NCBI GenBank assembly: GCA_019114115.1
Contig: DXGD01000348.1
Location: 1 to 7,243 of the forward strand
Source: Candidatus Nesterenkonia stercoripullorum
GTDB lineage: Bacteria; Actinomycetota; Actinomycetes; Actinomycetales; Micrococcaceae
DNA length: 7,243 nt
Reading direction: 5' to 3'
Below, in pieces: positions 1 to 6,106 of the stretch. The position numbers and the translations under genes were made by a program. Numbering within the stretch: the first letter of the stretch is position 1; each line of letters starts with the position of its first letter. Below the pieces are notes generated by a model. It saw only the letters and a program-made list of their open reading frames with translations. It was not told where the DNA came from and did no database searches.

Positions 1-93
1 ATCTGGGTCCGCCCGGGGTGCCCTGCATGGCAGTATGGACAGTGAGTGGTCCGAGGTCGGAACGCTCTGCCTCGACCGGAAAGTGAGGCGTCC

Positions 94-1569
94 ATGACAA
101 CCGGAGAAGAGTCGGCTCCTCCGGGCGCCGCAGCCGGGCCAACTGCCTCATCTGGCCCCGCCCGATCTGCTCCCGCCCCACCGAGCTCCATCCCACCGGG
201 CTCCATCCCGGCGGACACTGCTGGCCCCACGAGTCCCGCCCCAGGTCAGCAGCGCCCGCCGCTTCGCCGCGGGCTCAATACCCCGCTGGCTGGCGTCTGC
301 CTGGGCCTATCCCGCCATCTCGGCCTCTCAGTGCCCGTCGTTCGGGCGACTATGATCGCCCTCGGAGTCGTCGGCATCGGGCTGGTGCTCTACTGCTGGT
401 TGTGGGTGTTCGTGCCCTCTGAGGACGAAGTCACCGCCGATGCCGGCACACGCGGATTGAGCGGGCATGCCGTGGACTCTTCATCGGCTCAGGAGGCAGC
501 CTCACCAGGGTCCAACGACGACGGCGAAGAGGTCACCCCAGGCGAGCGCGTCAAACGCGCACTCGACAGCCTGACCAGTTCGCCCGAGGTGCTCCTGGGC
601 GGGCTGCTACTGGGCGTCGCGGCAGTCATCACGCTTCAGCTGCTTGGCACTGACGTGGACTGGTGGTTGTTCGGGCCTCCTGCTTTGCTCGCGATCGGAG
701 TGCTGCTGGCCTGGTCCCAGGTGGACACGCCGCGTCGTGGGACGCGGAACAGGCATACCGCGATCTGGCAGTTCGCCGCCGGTGCCTGCCTGGTGGTGCT
801 CTCGATGCTGGTGATCGCCGGCGGATTCGTCCCGGCCAGTGAGCTCATGATGGGCCTCGTGCTCGCAGGCATGCTGCTCGCCGGCGTCGCGTTGGTCGCC
901 GCCCCGTGGGTCATCAAGCTCTACCGGACGATGGCGACAGAGCGGGCCCGCGCTGCTGCCGAGGCAGAGCGGGCCGATATCGCGGCTCACCTGCACGACT
1001 CAGTGCTGCAGACGCTTGCCATGATCCAGAAGCAGCGCTTCGATCCGGCCTCGGTGGAGCATCTGGCCCGCAGTCAGGAACGGCAGCTGCGGGGCTGGCT
1101 CTATCGCCAGGGACGATGGGAGGCCAGTGGAACGGGCGAGGAAACGCTCGAAGACGAGCTGCTGGCCATCGCTGAGGAGCTCGAGGCGCTGCACAAGACG
1201 CCAGTAGAAGTGGTGGCGGTGGGAGGCTCCCGGGGTCAAGGCCACCACGTGCTGGTGGCAGCGGCGCGCGAAGCGATCGTCAATGCCCTGAAACATGCCG
1301 GCCCGGCCTCGGTCTACGTAGAGTCTGACGAGACCGCTGACACCGTGTTCATCCGCGATCGTGGCCCCGGCTTCGACCTGGACTCGATGGATCAGGACCG
1401 GCTGGGCGTGCGCGAGTCCATCATCGGCAGAATGCAGCGCGCCGGAGGAGAGGCCACGATACGAAGCACTGAACGCGGCACCGAGGTCCGTCTGCGGATG
1501 CCAGGAGGCGGAGCGGGGGCAGAATCTCGTGAAAAGCCGGCCGACCGGCGGCCCGAGGGCGCCCGCTGA
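94..1569 (+). CDS. PspC-domain membrane sensor histidine kinase (NarL/DesK-type)
   Basis: This is a membrane histidine kinase of 491 residues that should autophosphorylate and pass phosphate to the response regulator encoded just downstream. Residues 1-54 are a Pro/Ala/Ser-rich disordered tail. Residues about 55-110 are a PspC domain (core LAGVCLGLSRHLGL followed by a hydrophobic helix). Further hydrophobic stretches near 166-185, 190-209, 224-246 and 251-276 give about five membrane segments with no large extracellular sensor. The HisKA_3 box is at about 295-310 (AHLHDSVLQTL), with phospho-acceptor His301. The HATPase has its N-box Asn397 (EAIVNALKHAG), DRGPGF at 422-427 and a G2-type box RLGVRESI at 436-443. 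I chose the ATG at 94 because GTGAGG lies 5 nt upstream; a GTG at 46 would add 16 residues without a good ribosome site. The layout matches actinobacterial PspC kinases, of which Streptomyces MacS is, as I recall, an example. The family assignment is firm; the stimulus, probably envelope state, is inference. Confidence 0.93.
   Translation: MTTGEESAPPGAAAGPTASSGPARSAPAPPSSIPPGSIPADTAGPTSPAPGQQRPPLRRGLNTPLAGVCLGLSRHLGLSVPVVRATMIALGVVGIGLVLYCWLWVFVPSEDEVTADAGTRGLSGHAVDSSSAQEAASPGSNDDGEEVTPGERVKRALDSLTSSPEVLLGGLLLGVAAVITLQLLGTDVDWWLFGPPALLAIGVLLAWSQVDTPRRGTRNRHTAIWQFAAGACLVVLSMLVIAGGFVPASELMMGLVLAGMLLAGVALVAAPWVIKLYRTMATERARAAAEAERADIAAHLHDSVLQTLAMIQKQRFDPASVEHLARSQERQLRGWLYRQGRWEASGTGEETLEDELLAIAEELEALHKTPVEVVAVGGSRGQGHHVLVAAAREAIVNALKHAGPASVYVESDETADTVFIRDRGPGFDLDSMDQDRLGVRESIIGRMQRAGGEATIRSTERGTEVRLRMPGGGAGAESREKPADRRPEGAR
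183..212 (+). repeat. 15-bp imperfect tandem repeat in the kinase N-terminal tail
   Basis: GAGCTCCATCCCACC (183-197) is followed directly by GGGCTCCATCCCGGC (198-212), with 12 of 15 positions identical. It encodes SSIPP-GSIPA within the Pro/Ser/Ala-rich cytoplasmic tail ahead of the PspC domain. The unit is a multiple of three, so changes in copy number would keep the reading frame. It looks like slippage in a low-complexity linker; no function is implied. Confidence 0.6.
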
Positions 1570-1600
1570 CGCTGGCAGAATGGACTGAAAGGAGAAACCG

Positions 1601-2260
1601 ATGGCGAATCAGCAGCTCCGCAGCGTCGTGCTCGTCGACGACCACGGGATATTCCGTGCGGGCCTGAGATCCGAGATGGAGGGCGCCGTCGACATCGTGG
1701 GGGAGGCCCACGACGTCGACTCCGCTGTCTCCCGCGTGCGGGAGCACCTGCCTGAAGTCGTCCTCTTGGACGTCCACTTGCCGGGAGGCTCCGGAGGGGG
1801 CGGTGCCGAGGTCGTCAAGCAGTGCCGTGACCTGCTCGAAGATGTCCGGTTTCTCGCGATCAGTGTCTCCGACCAGGCCGAGGACGTCGTCTCGGTGATT
1901 CGTGCCGGGGCTCGTGGCTATGTGACCAAGACGATCAGGACCGATGACCTCGTCGATGCCGTGGAGGCGGTGGCCCTCGGCGACGCCGTGTTCTCACCCC
2001 GGCTTGCCGGTTTCGTCCTGGACGCCTTCGGCACCGCCGCGGCTCCCGATATACCGGACGAAGAGCTCGACCGGCTCTCGGCACGCGAAGTGGAGGTGAT
2101 GCGGCTGATTGCCCGGGGATACACCTACCGGGAGATAGCGGGCGATCTCTTCATCTCGATGAAGACAGTCGAGTCGCATGTGTCGAAAGTGCTGCGGAAG
2201 CTCCAGCTCTCCTCTCGCCACGAATTGACCAGGTGGGCTGAGCAACGGCGTATCGTCTGA
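1601..2260 (+). CDS. LuxR/NarL-family response regulator, partner of the PspC kinase
   Basis: This is a cytoplasmic DNA-binding response regulator of 219 residues, a normal length for the NarL family. The receiver domain (about 7-125) has the acidic pair Asp13/Asp14, phospho-acceptor Asp57 in LLDVHLPGG, the switch Ser88 and Lys110 in YVTKTI, so it should be phosphorylated by the kinase encoded upstream. A linker (about 128-156) leads to a LuxR-type helix-turn-helix at about 158-203 (LSAREVEVMRLIARG, then the recognition region SMKTVESHVSKVLRKL). The start is secure: AAAGGAG at 1588-1594 lies 6 nt before the ATG. The gene begins 31 bp after the kinase stop, which indicates one operon. A Gly-rich loop (GGSGGGG, 62-68) follows the phosphorylation site and, from memory, is typical of PspC-kinase partners such as MacR-like proteins. 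The target genes cannot be read from this window. Confidence 0.95.
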   Translation: MANQQLRSVVLVDDHGIFRAGLRSEMEGAVDIVGEAHDVDSAVSRVREHLPEVVLLDVHLPGGSGGGGAEVVKQCRDLLEDVRFLAISVSDQAEDVVSVIRAGARGYVTKTIRTDDLVDAVEAVALGDAVFSPRLAGFVLDAFGTAAAPDIPDEELDRLSAREVEVMRLIARGYTYREIAGDLFISMKTVESHVSKVLRKLQLSSRHELTRWAEQRRIV

Positions 2261-2287
2261 GCTGACACGCCCTCGACGTGCCAAGCG

Positions 2288-2300
2288 TCACATCCTGTGA
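2288..2300. promoter_or_regulatory. Inverted repeat TCACA-TCC-TGTGA downstream of the response regulator
   Basis: TCACA (2288-2292) and TGTGA (2296-2300) form perfect 5-bp arms around a 3-bp spacer, 27 bp after the response-regulator stop. The right arm overlaps the place where a -35 box would sit for the weak extended -10 at 2315-2323. It could be a small operator or chance. It is not a CRP site, because the half-sites are in the opposite order. It is too short and AT-rich to be a convincing terminator. Confidence 0.3.
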
Positions 2301-2314
2301 ACAGAGCGAAGCGC

Positions 2315-2323
2315 TGGTACAGT
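2315..2323 (+). promoter_or_regulatory. Weak candidate upstream promoter (extended -10 TGG-TACAGT)
   Basis: TACAGT (2318-2323) matches the actinobacterial TAnnnT rule and has TG one base upstream (2315-2316), making an extended -10. The expected -35 region (about 2295-2300, CTGTGA) is poor. If active, it would give a second rpoB transcript with a leader of about 200 nt. It is much weaker by eye than the promoter at 2390-2417. Confidence 0.3.
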
Positions 2324-2352
2324 GGCGGCAGATGAATCCTCCGTACACGATC

Positions 2353-2363
2353 AGGTGACACCT
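2353..2363. promoter_or_regulatory. Palindrome AGGTG-A-CACCT upstream of the rpoB promoter
   Basis: This is a perfect 5-bp inverted repeat around a single central A. Its centre lies 23 bp upstream of the centre of the next palindrome (2373-2389), which shares the GGTG/CACC half-site. Two sites with the same half-site about two helical turns apart, just before the rpoB -35 box, could be paired operators. The binding protein is unknown, and chance cannot be excluded in this GC-rich sequence. Confidence 0.3.
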
Positions 2364-2372
2364 TCTCGGCGT

Positions 2373-2389
2373 GGTGGCCAGCGGCCACC
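2373..2389. promoter_or_regulatory. GC-rich inverted repeat (7-bp arms, 3-nt loop) abutting the rpoB -35 box
   Basis: GGTGGCC (2373-2379) and GGCCACC (2383-2389) are perfectly complementary around AGC. In RNA this would be a stable hairpin lying 112 nt after the response-regulator stop. The next bases are TTGCCA rather than a T-run, so it is not a classical intrinsic terminator, though high-GC Actinobacteria often use hairpins lacking a U-tract. It ends one base before the rpoB -35 hexamer. It could end read-through from the kinase operon, act as an operator for rpoB, or do both. Confidence 0.4.
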
Positions 2390-2417
2390 TTGCCAAAGTG
2401 GTATGTGCTCGTATAAT
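2390..2417 (+). promoter_or_regulatory. SigA-type promoter of rpoB-rpoC (TTGCCA-16-TATAAT)
   Basis: A perfect -10 hexamer TATAAT (2412-2417) is preceded, after 16 bp, by TTGCCA (2390-2395; four of six matches to TTGACA). An exact TATAAT is uncommon by chance in DNA this GC-rich, and the site lies in the only sizeable intergenic gap, immediately upstream of rpoB. Transcription should start near 2422-2424, giving a leader of about 100 nt. Strong housekeeping promoters of this form are expected for RNA polymerase subunit genes. Confidence 0.8.
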
Positions 2418-2423
2418 CTGTAC

Positions 2424-2525
2424 TTTTGCGCATATTCTCTACGATCGTGCCTTCAAATAGCGGTGGGCACCGTACCGGGAGCGCAATCCTGACGGAAGCT
2501 ACGAAGGTCTGTGGAAGGATCCCTC
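2424..2525 (+). other. rpoB 5' leader (untranslated)
   Basis: This is the predicted leader of about 100 nt between the SigA-type promoter and the rpoB start. It contains a small hairpin candidate (CGGT 2461-2464 with ACCG 2469-2472) and a possible nine-codon GTG reading frame (2463-2492) that has no ribosome site, so I do not call it a gene. I see no recognisable riboswitch or ribosomal-protein binding site. Confidence 0.45.
2513..2518 (+). promoter_or_regulatory. Ribosome binding site that fixes the rpoB start at TTG 2526
   Basis: GGAAGG lies 7 nt upstream of the TTG at 2526, an ideal Shine-Dalgarno distance. The competing GTG at 2511 has only GAAGG at 2503-2507, 3 nt away. The GGAAGG would itself be inside the coding region if the GTG were used. 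The TTG reading gives an N-terminus beginning with Val-Ala-Ser-Ser-Thr after the initiator Met, as in related RpoB proteins. Confidence 0.75.
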
Positions 2526-5500
2526 TTGGTCGCCTCGAGCACCTCATCGACTCAAACCGCTGCTTCGGCCCGCACTGCTGCATACGCCGGCCGACTCTCA
2601 TTCGCAAAAATCTCTGAACCACTCGATGTCCCGGAGCTGCTGGCTCTGCAGATCGAGTCCTTCGACCGCCTCGTCGGCAACGAGCGCTGGGCTGCACGCC
2701 TGACAGAGGCTCGTGAAAAGGGTGTCAAGGGCGTATCCGACACGTCGGGGCTCTCGGACATCTTCGAAGAAATGTCCCCTATCGAGGACTTCCAGGGGAC
2801 GATGTCCCTGAGCTTCTCGGATCCTGAGTTCGCCGATCCGAAGATGCCTGTCTCCGAGTGCAAGGAGCGGGACACCACGTACTCCGCGCCGTTGTACGTC
2901 AAAGCGGAGTTCATGAACCACAACACCGGTGAGATCAAGCAGCAGACGGTCTTCATGGGAGACTTCCCGCTGATGACCGACCGCGGCACGTTCATCATCA
3001 ACGGCACCGAGCGCGTCGTCGTCTCGCAGCTGGTCCGTTCCCCGGGTGCCTATTTCGAGCGCACCCCGGACAAGACCAGTGACAAGGACATCTACACGGC
3101 GAAGATCATCCCCTCGCGCGGTGCATGGTTCGAGCTGGAGATCGACAAGCGCGACCAGGTCGGCGTGCGCCTGGACCGGAAGCGCAAGCAGCCGGTGACG
3201 GCTCTGCTGAAGGCGCTGGGCTGGACTGAGTCCCGCATCATCGAGGAATTCGGCGAGTACGACTCGATCCGTGCCACGCTGGAGAAGGACGCTTTCGAGT
3301 CGCAGGACGACGCCCTGCTCGACATCTACCGCAAGCTTCGCCCGGGTGAGCCGCCGACAGTCGAGGCCGGCGAGTCGCTGCTGCGCAGCCTGTACTTCAC
3401 CCCGAAGCGGTACGACCTGGCCAAAGTCGGCCGGTACAAGCTGAACCGCAAGCTGGGCGTGGACAAGGACTTCACCGACTCTGACGCCTCGGTCCTCACT
3501 GAAGAGGACATCGTGGCGATGATCCATTACCTGGCGGCTCTGCACGCCGGCAAGCGCACGATCAAGGGTGTGCGCGACGGCGAAGAGATCGAGCTGTACA
3601 TCTCTATCGATGACATCGACCACTTCGGCAACCGCCGCATCCGCGCTGTGGGCGAACTGATCGAGAACCAGGTGCGTACCGGGCTCTCCCGCATGGAGCG
3701 TGTCGTCCGCGAGCGGATGACCACTCAGGACGTCGAAGCGATCACCCCGCAGACGCTGATCAACATCCGTCCCGTGGTGGCCTCCATCAAGGAGTTCTTC
3801 GGCACCTCGCAGCTGTCCCAGTTCATGGATCAGAACAACCCGCTGGCCGGGCTGACCCATAAGCGTCGCCTGTCCGCACTGGGCCCGGGCGGCCTCTCCC
3901 GCGACCGTGCCGGCATGGAAGTCCGTGACGTGCACCCTTCGCACTACGGCCGGATGTGCCCGATCGAGACTCCGGAAGGCCCGAACATCGGCCTGATCGG
4001 CTCATTGGCCACCTACGGGCGGATCAACTCCTTCGGGTTCATCGAGACTCCGTACCGTCGTGTCGTCGACGGCAAGGTCACCGAGCACATCGACTACCTC
4101 ACCGCCGATGACGAGCTCGTCGCTCAGATCGCGCAGGCGAACGCTCCGCTGAACGACGACGGAAGCTTCGTCGAGGACATCGTCCTGTGCCGTGGGCGTG
4201 GCGACGCCGATCAGTCGGGCGAGCAGGGCGAGCCCATCCTGGCCGCACCGGAGCACATCGACTACATGGATGTCTCCCCGCGCCAGATGGTCTCGGTGGC
4301 GACAGCGCTGATCCCGTTCCTTGAGCACGACGACGCCAACCGTGCGCTCATGGGCGCGAACATGCAGCGTCAGGCTGTGCCGCTGCTCGAGTCGGAATCC
4401 CCGCTGGTCGGTACCGGCATGGAGAAATTCGCTGCGGTCGACGCAGGCGACTCGGTCACCGCCGAGCAGCCCGGCGTCGTCACCAACGTGGCAGCCGACC
4501 TGGTCACCGTCATGAACGACGACGGCACCACCACGCACTACCCGATCATGAAGTTCCAGCGCTCCAACCAGGGCAACGCCTACAACCAGCGTGTCCGGGT
4601 CACCGAAGGCGACCGGTTGGAGCGCCAGGCCATCATCGCCGACGGGCCCTCCACCGAGGCCGGCGAGCTGGCTCTGGGCAAGAACCTGCTCGTGGCATTC
4701 ATGTCCTGGGAAGGCCACAACTTCGAGGATGCGATCATCCTCTCCCAGCGCCTGGTCCAGGACGACGTGCTGACCTCGATCCACATCGAGGAGCACGAGG
4801 TCGACGCGCGTGACACCAAGCTCGGTGCGGAGGAGATCACCCGGGACATCCCGAACGTCTCCGAGGAGATGCTGGGTCAGCTCGACGAACGCGGCATCAT
4901 CCACATCGGTGCCGAGGTCGAGGCCGGAGACATCCTGGTCGGGCGCGTCACCCCGAAGGGTGAGACGGAGCTGACTCCGGAAGAGCGCCTGCTGCGCGCC
5001 ATCTTCGGGGAGAAGTCCCGCGAAGTGCGCGACACCTCACTCAAGGTCCCCCACGACGAGTCCGGCACGGTCATCGGCGTACGCATCTTCGACGCCGAGG
5101 ACGGCGACGAGCTGCCTCCCGGTGTGAACCAGCTGGTGCGCGTGTACGTGGCGCAGAAGCGCAAGATCACCGACGGCGATAAGCTCGCCGGACGCCACGG
5201 CAACAAGGGCGTCATCTCGCGGATCCTGCCGGTCGAGGATATGCCGTTCCTCAGTGACGGCACCCCGGTCGACGTCGTGCTCAACCCCATGGGTGTGCCC
5301 GGACGTATGAACATCGGTCAGGTCATGGAGCTGCACCTGGGCTGGGCCGCGAAGCAGGGCTGGAAGATCGAGGGCGAGCCGGAGTGGCTGAAGAACCTGC
5401 CCAACCTGCCGCGCGAGACCGGCCCGACCAAGGTCGCGACCCCCGTCTTCGACGGTGCCGAGACCGATGAGCTCACGGGCGTGCTGGAAAGCACGAACCC

Positions 5501-6050
5501 GACCCGCGATGGTGACCGCCTGGTTGCCGGCAACGGTAAGGCACACCTGTTCGACGGTCGTTCAGGGGAGCCCTTCCCCGACGGCGTCTCCGTGGGCTAC
5601 ATGTACATCCTGAAGCTGCACCACTTGGTCGACGACAAGATCCACGCTCGCTCGACCGGCCCGTACTCGATGATCACCCAGCAGCCGCTGGGCGGTAAGG
5701 CACAGTTCGGCGGTCAGCGCTTCGGTGAGATGGAGGTCTGGGCCCTGGAGGCCTACGGCTCCGCGTACACTCTGCAGGAGCTGCTGACGATCAAGTCGGA
5801 TGACATCCACGGGCGTGTCAAGGTCTACGAGGCCGTCGTCAAGGGTGAGAACATCCCGGAGCCCGGTGTTCCGGAGTCGTTCAAGGTCCTGATCAAAGAG
5901 ATGCAGTCGCTCTGCCTGAACGTGGAGGTTCTCTCCGCGGACGGCAGTGCAGTGGAGATGCGTGACGCAGAGGAGACCGGATTCAGTGCCGCTGAGGAGC
6001 TTGGCATTGACCTCTCCCGGGCCGAGCCGAGCTCGGTCGAGGAAGTCTGA
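2526..6050 (+). CDS. rpoB: DNA-directed RNA polymerase subunit beta
   Basis: RpoB is the beta subunit of RNA polymerase and, with beta-prime, builds the catalytic cleft. The TTG start gives 1,174 residues, close to the usual actinobacterial length (about 1,160-1,180); a GTG at 2511 would add five. A short variable tail (about 1-20) precedes [17 protein letters not shown]. The rifampicin-binding cluster spans 426-452 ([13 protein letters not shown] to [10 protein letters not shown]) with Asp435, His445 and Ser450 all wild type; these positions coincide with M. tuberculosis numbering. The active-site segment [13 protein letters not shown] is at 883-895 with Lys886 and Lys894, equivalent to the conserved E. 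coli Lys1065 and Lys1073. The conserved C-terminal region with [17 protein letters not shown] is near 1046-1070, and the chain ends EPSSVEEV. It is followed 56 bp later by rpoC. A rather hydrophilic loop at about 556-569 seems longer than in M. tuberculosis. No frameshift or missing core motif is seen. Confidence 0.98.
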   Translation: MVASSTSSTQTAASARTAAYAGRLSFAKISEPLDVPELLALQIESFDRLVGNERWAARLTEAREKGVKGVSDTSGLSDIFEEMSPIEDFQGTMSLSFSDPEFADPKMPVSECKERDTTYSAPLYVKAEFMNHNTGEIKQQTVFMGDFPLMTDRGTFIINGTERVVVSQLVRSPGAYFERTPDKTSDKDIYTAKIIPSRGAWFELEIDKRDQVGVRLDRKRKQPVTALLKALGWTESRIIEEFGEYDSIRATLEKDAFESQDDALLDIYRKLRPGEPPTVEAGESLLRSLYFTPKRYDLAKVGRYKLNRKLGVDKDFTDSDASVLTEEDIVAMIHYLAALHAGKRTIKGVRDGEEIELYISIDDIDHFGNRRIRAVGELIENQVRTGLSRMERVVRERMTTQDVEAITPQTLINIRPVVASIKEFFGTSQLSQFMDQNNPLAGLTHKRRLSALGPGGLSRDRAGMEVRDVHPSHYGRMCPIETPEGPNIGLIGSLATYGRINSFGFIETPYRRVVDGKVTEHIDYLTADDELVAQIAQANAPLNDDGSFVEDIVLCRGRGDADQSGEQGEPILAAPEHIDYMDVSPRQMVSVATALIPFLEHDDANRALMGANMQRQAVPLLESESPLVGTGMEKFAAVDAGDSVTAEQPGVVTNVAADLVTVMNDDGTTTHYPIMKFQRSNQGNAYNQRVRVTEGDRLERQAIIADGPSTEAGELALGKNLLVAFMSWEGHNFEDAIILSQRLVQDDVLTSIHIEEHEVDARDTKLGAEEITRDIPNVSEEMLGQLDERGIIHIGAEVEAGDILVGRVTPKGETELTPEERLLRAIFGEKSREVRDTSLKVPHDESGTVIGVRIFDAEDGDELPPGVNQLVRVYVAQKRKITDGDKLAGRHGNKGVISRILPVEDMPFLSDGTPVDVVLNPMGVPGRMNIGQVMELHLGWAAKQGWKIEGEPEWLKNLPNLPRETGPTKVATPVFDGAETDELTGVLESTNPTRDGDRLVAGNGKAHLFDGRSGEPFPDGVSVGYMYILKLHHLVDDKIHARSTGPYSMITQQPLGGKAQFGGQRFGEMEVWALEAYGSAYTLQELLTIKSDDIHGRVKVYEAVVKGENIPEPGVPESFKVLIKEMQSLCLNVEVLSADGSAVEMRDAEETGFSAAEELGIDLSRAEPSSVEEV

Positions 6051-6106
6051 TTCCGCACATCTGCCCACACGTCACGAATCTCAAGAGAAAAGAGAGATAG
6101 AGGACT

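Noticed and set aside
1..28. Possible divergent gene start on the minus strand (ATG complement at 26-28, open to the left edge)
   Set aside because: Only nine codons (MQGTPGGPR) are visible, with no ribosome site and no recognisable family wording. PspC-kinase operons often have a divergent pspC gene, so it is plausible, but it cannot be supported from this sequence.
34..52. Promoter and operator for the kinase operon (TATGGA at 34-39; GGAC/GTCC inverted arms at 37-40 and 49-52; a TGAGT half-site at 43-47)
   Set aside because: There is no -35 match, the -10 lacks the final T, and the arms are only 4 bp. TGAGT resembles half of the MacR-type site I recall, but the other half is absent.
46..93. 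GTG at 46 as the kinase start, possibly leaderless
   Set aside because: The extra 16 residues are not family-like, no ribosome site precedes the GTG, and the putative -10 for a leaderless transcript is poor. The ATG at 94 has GTGAGG at a good distance.
2461..2492. Nine-codon GTG reading frame in the rpoB leader
   Set aside because: No ribosome site, no run of one regulatory codon, and no pairing with an attenuator hairpin.
2426..2617. 63-codon TTG frame starting close to the predicted rpoB transcription start (possible leaderless leader peptide)
   Set aside because: It overlaps the first 90 bases of rpoB in another frame, starts with TTG, and its text has no recognisable features. A start at the mRNA 5' end is likely coincidence.
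2125..2697. 190-codon minus-strand frame spanning the intergenic region and both flanking gene ends
   Set aside because: It runs antisense across the response-regulator end, the rpoB promoter and the rpoB start, with no ribosome site or family signature.
2598..3944. 448-codon open frame on the minus strand inside rpoB
   Set aside because: Long antisense frames are a normal by-product of strong third-position GC bias. Its composition (His, Asp, Val and Arg rich, low complexity) is shadow-like and rpoB accounts for the DNA fully.
4002..4904. 300-codon open frame on the minus strand inside rpoB
   Set aside because: Same reason: an antisense mirror of conserved rpoB codons with no motif or ribosome site.
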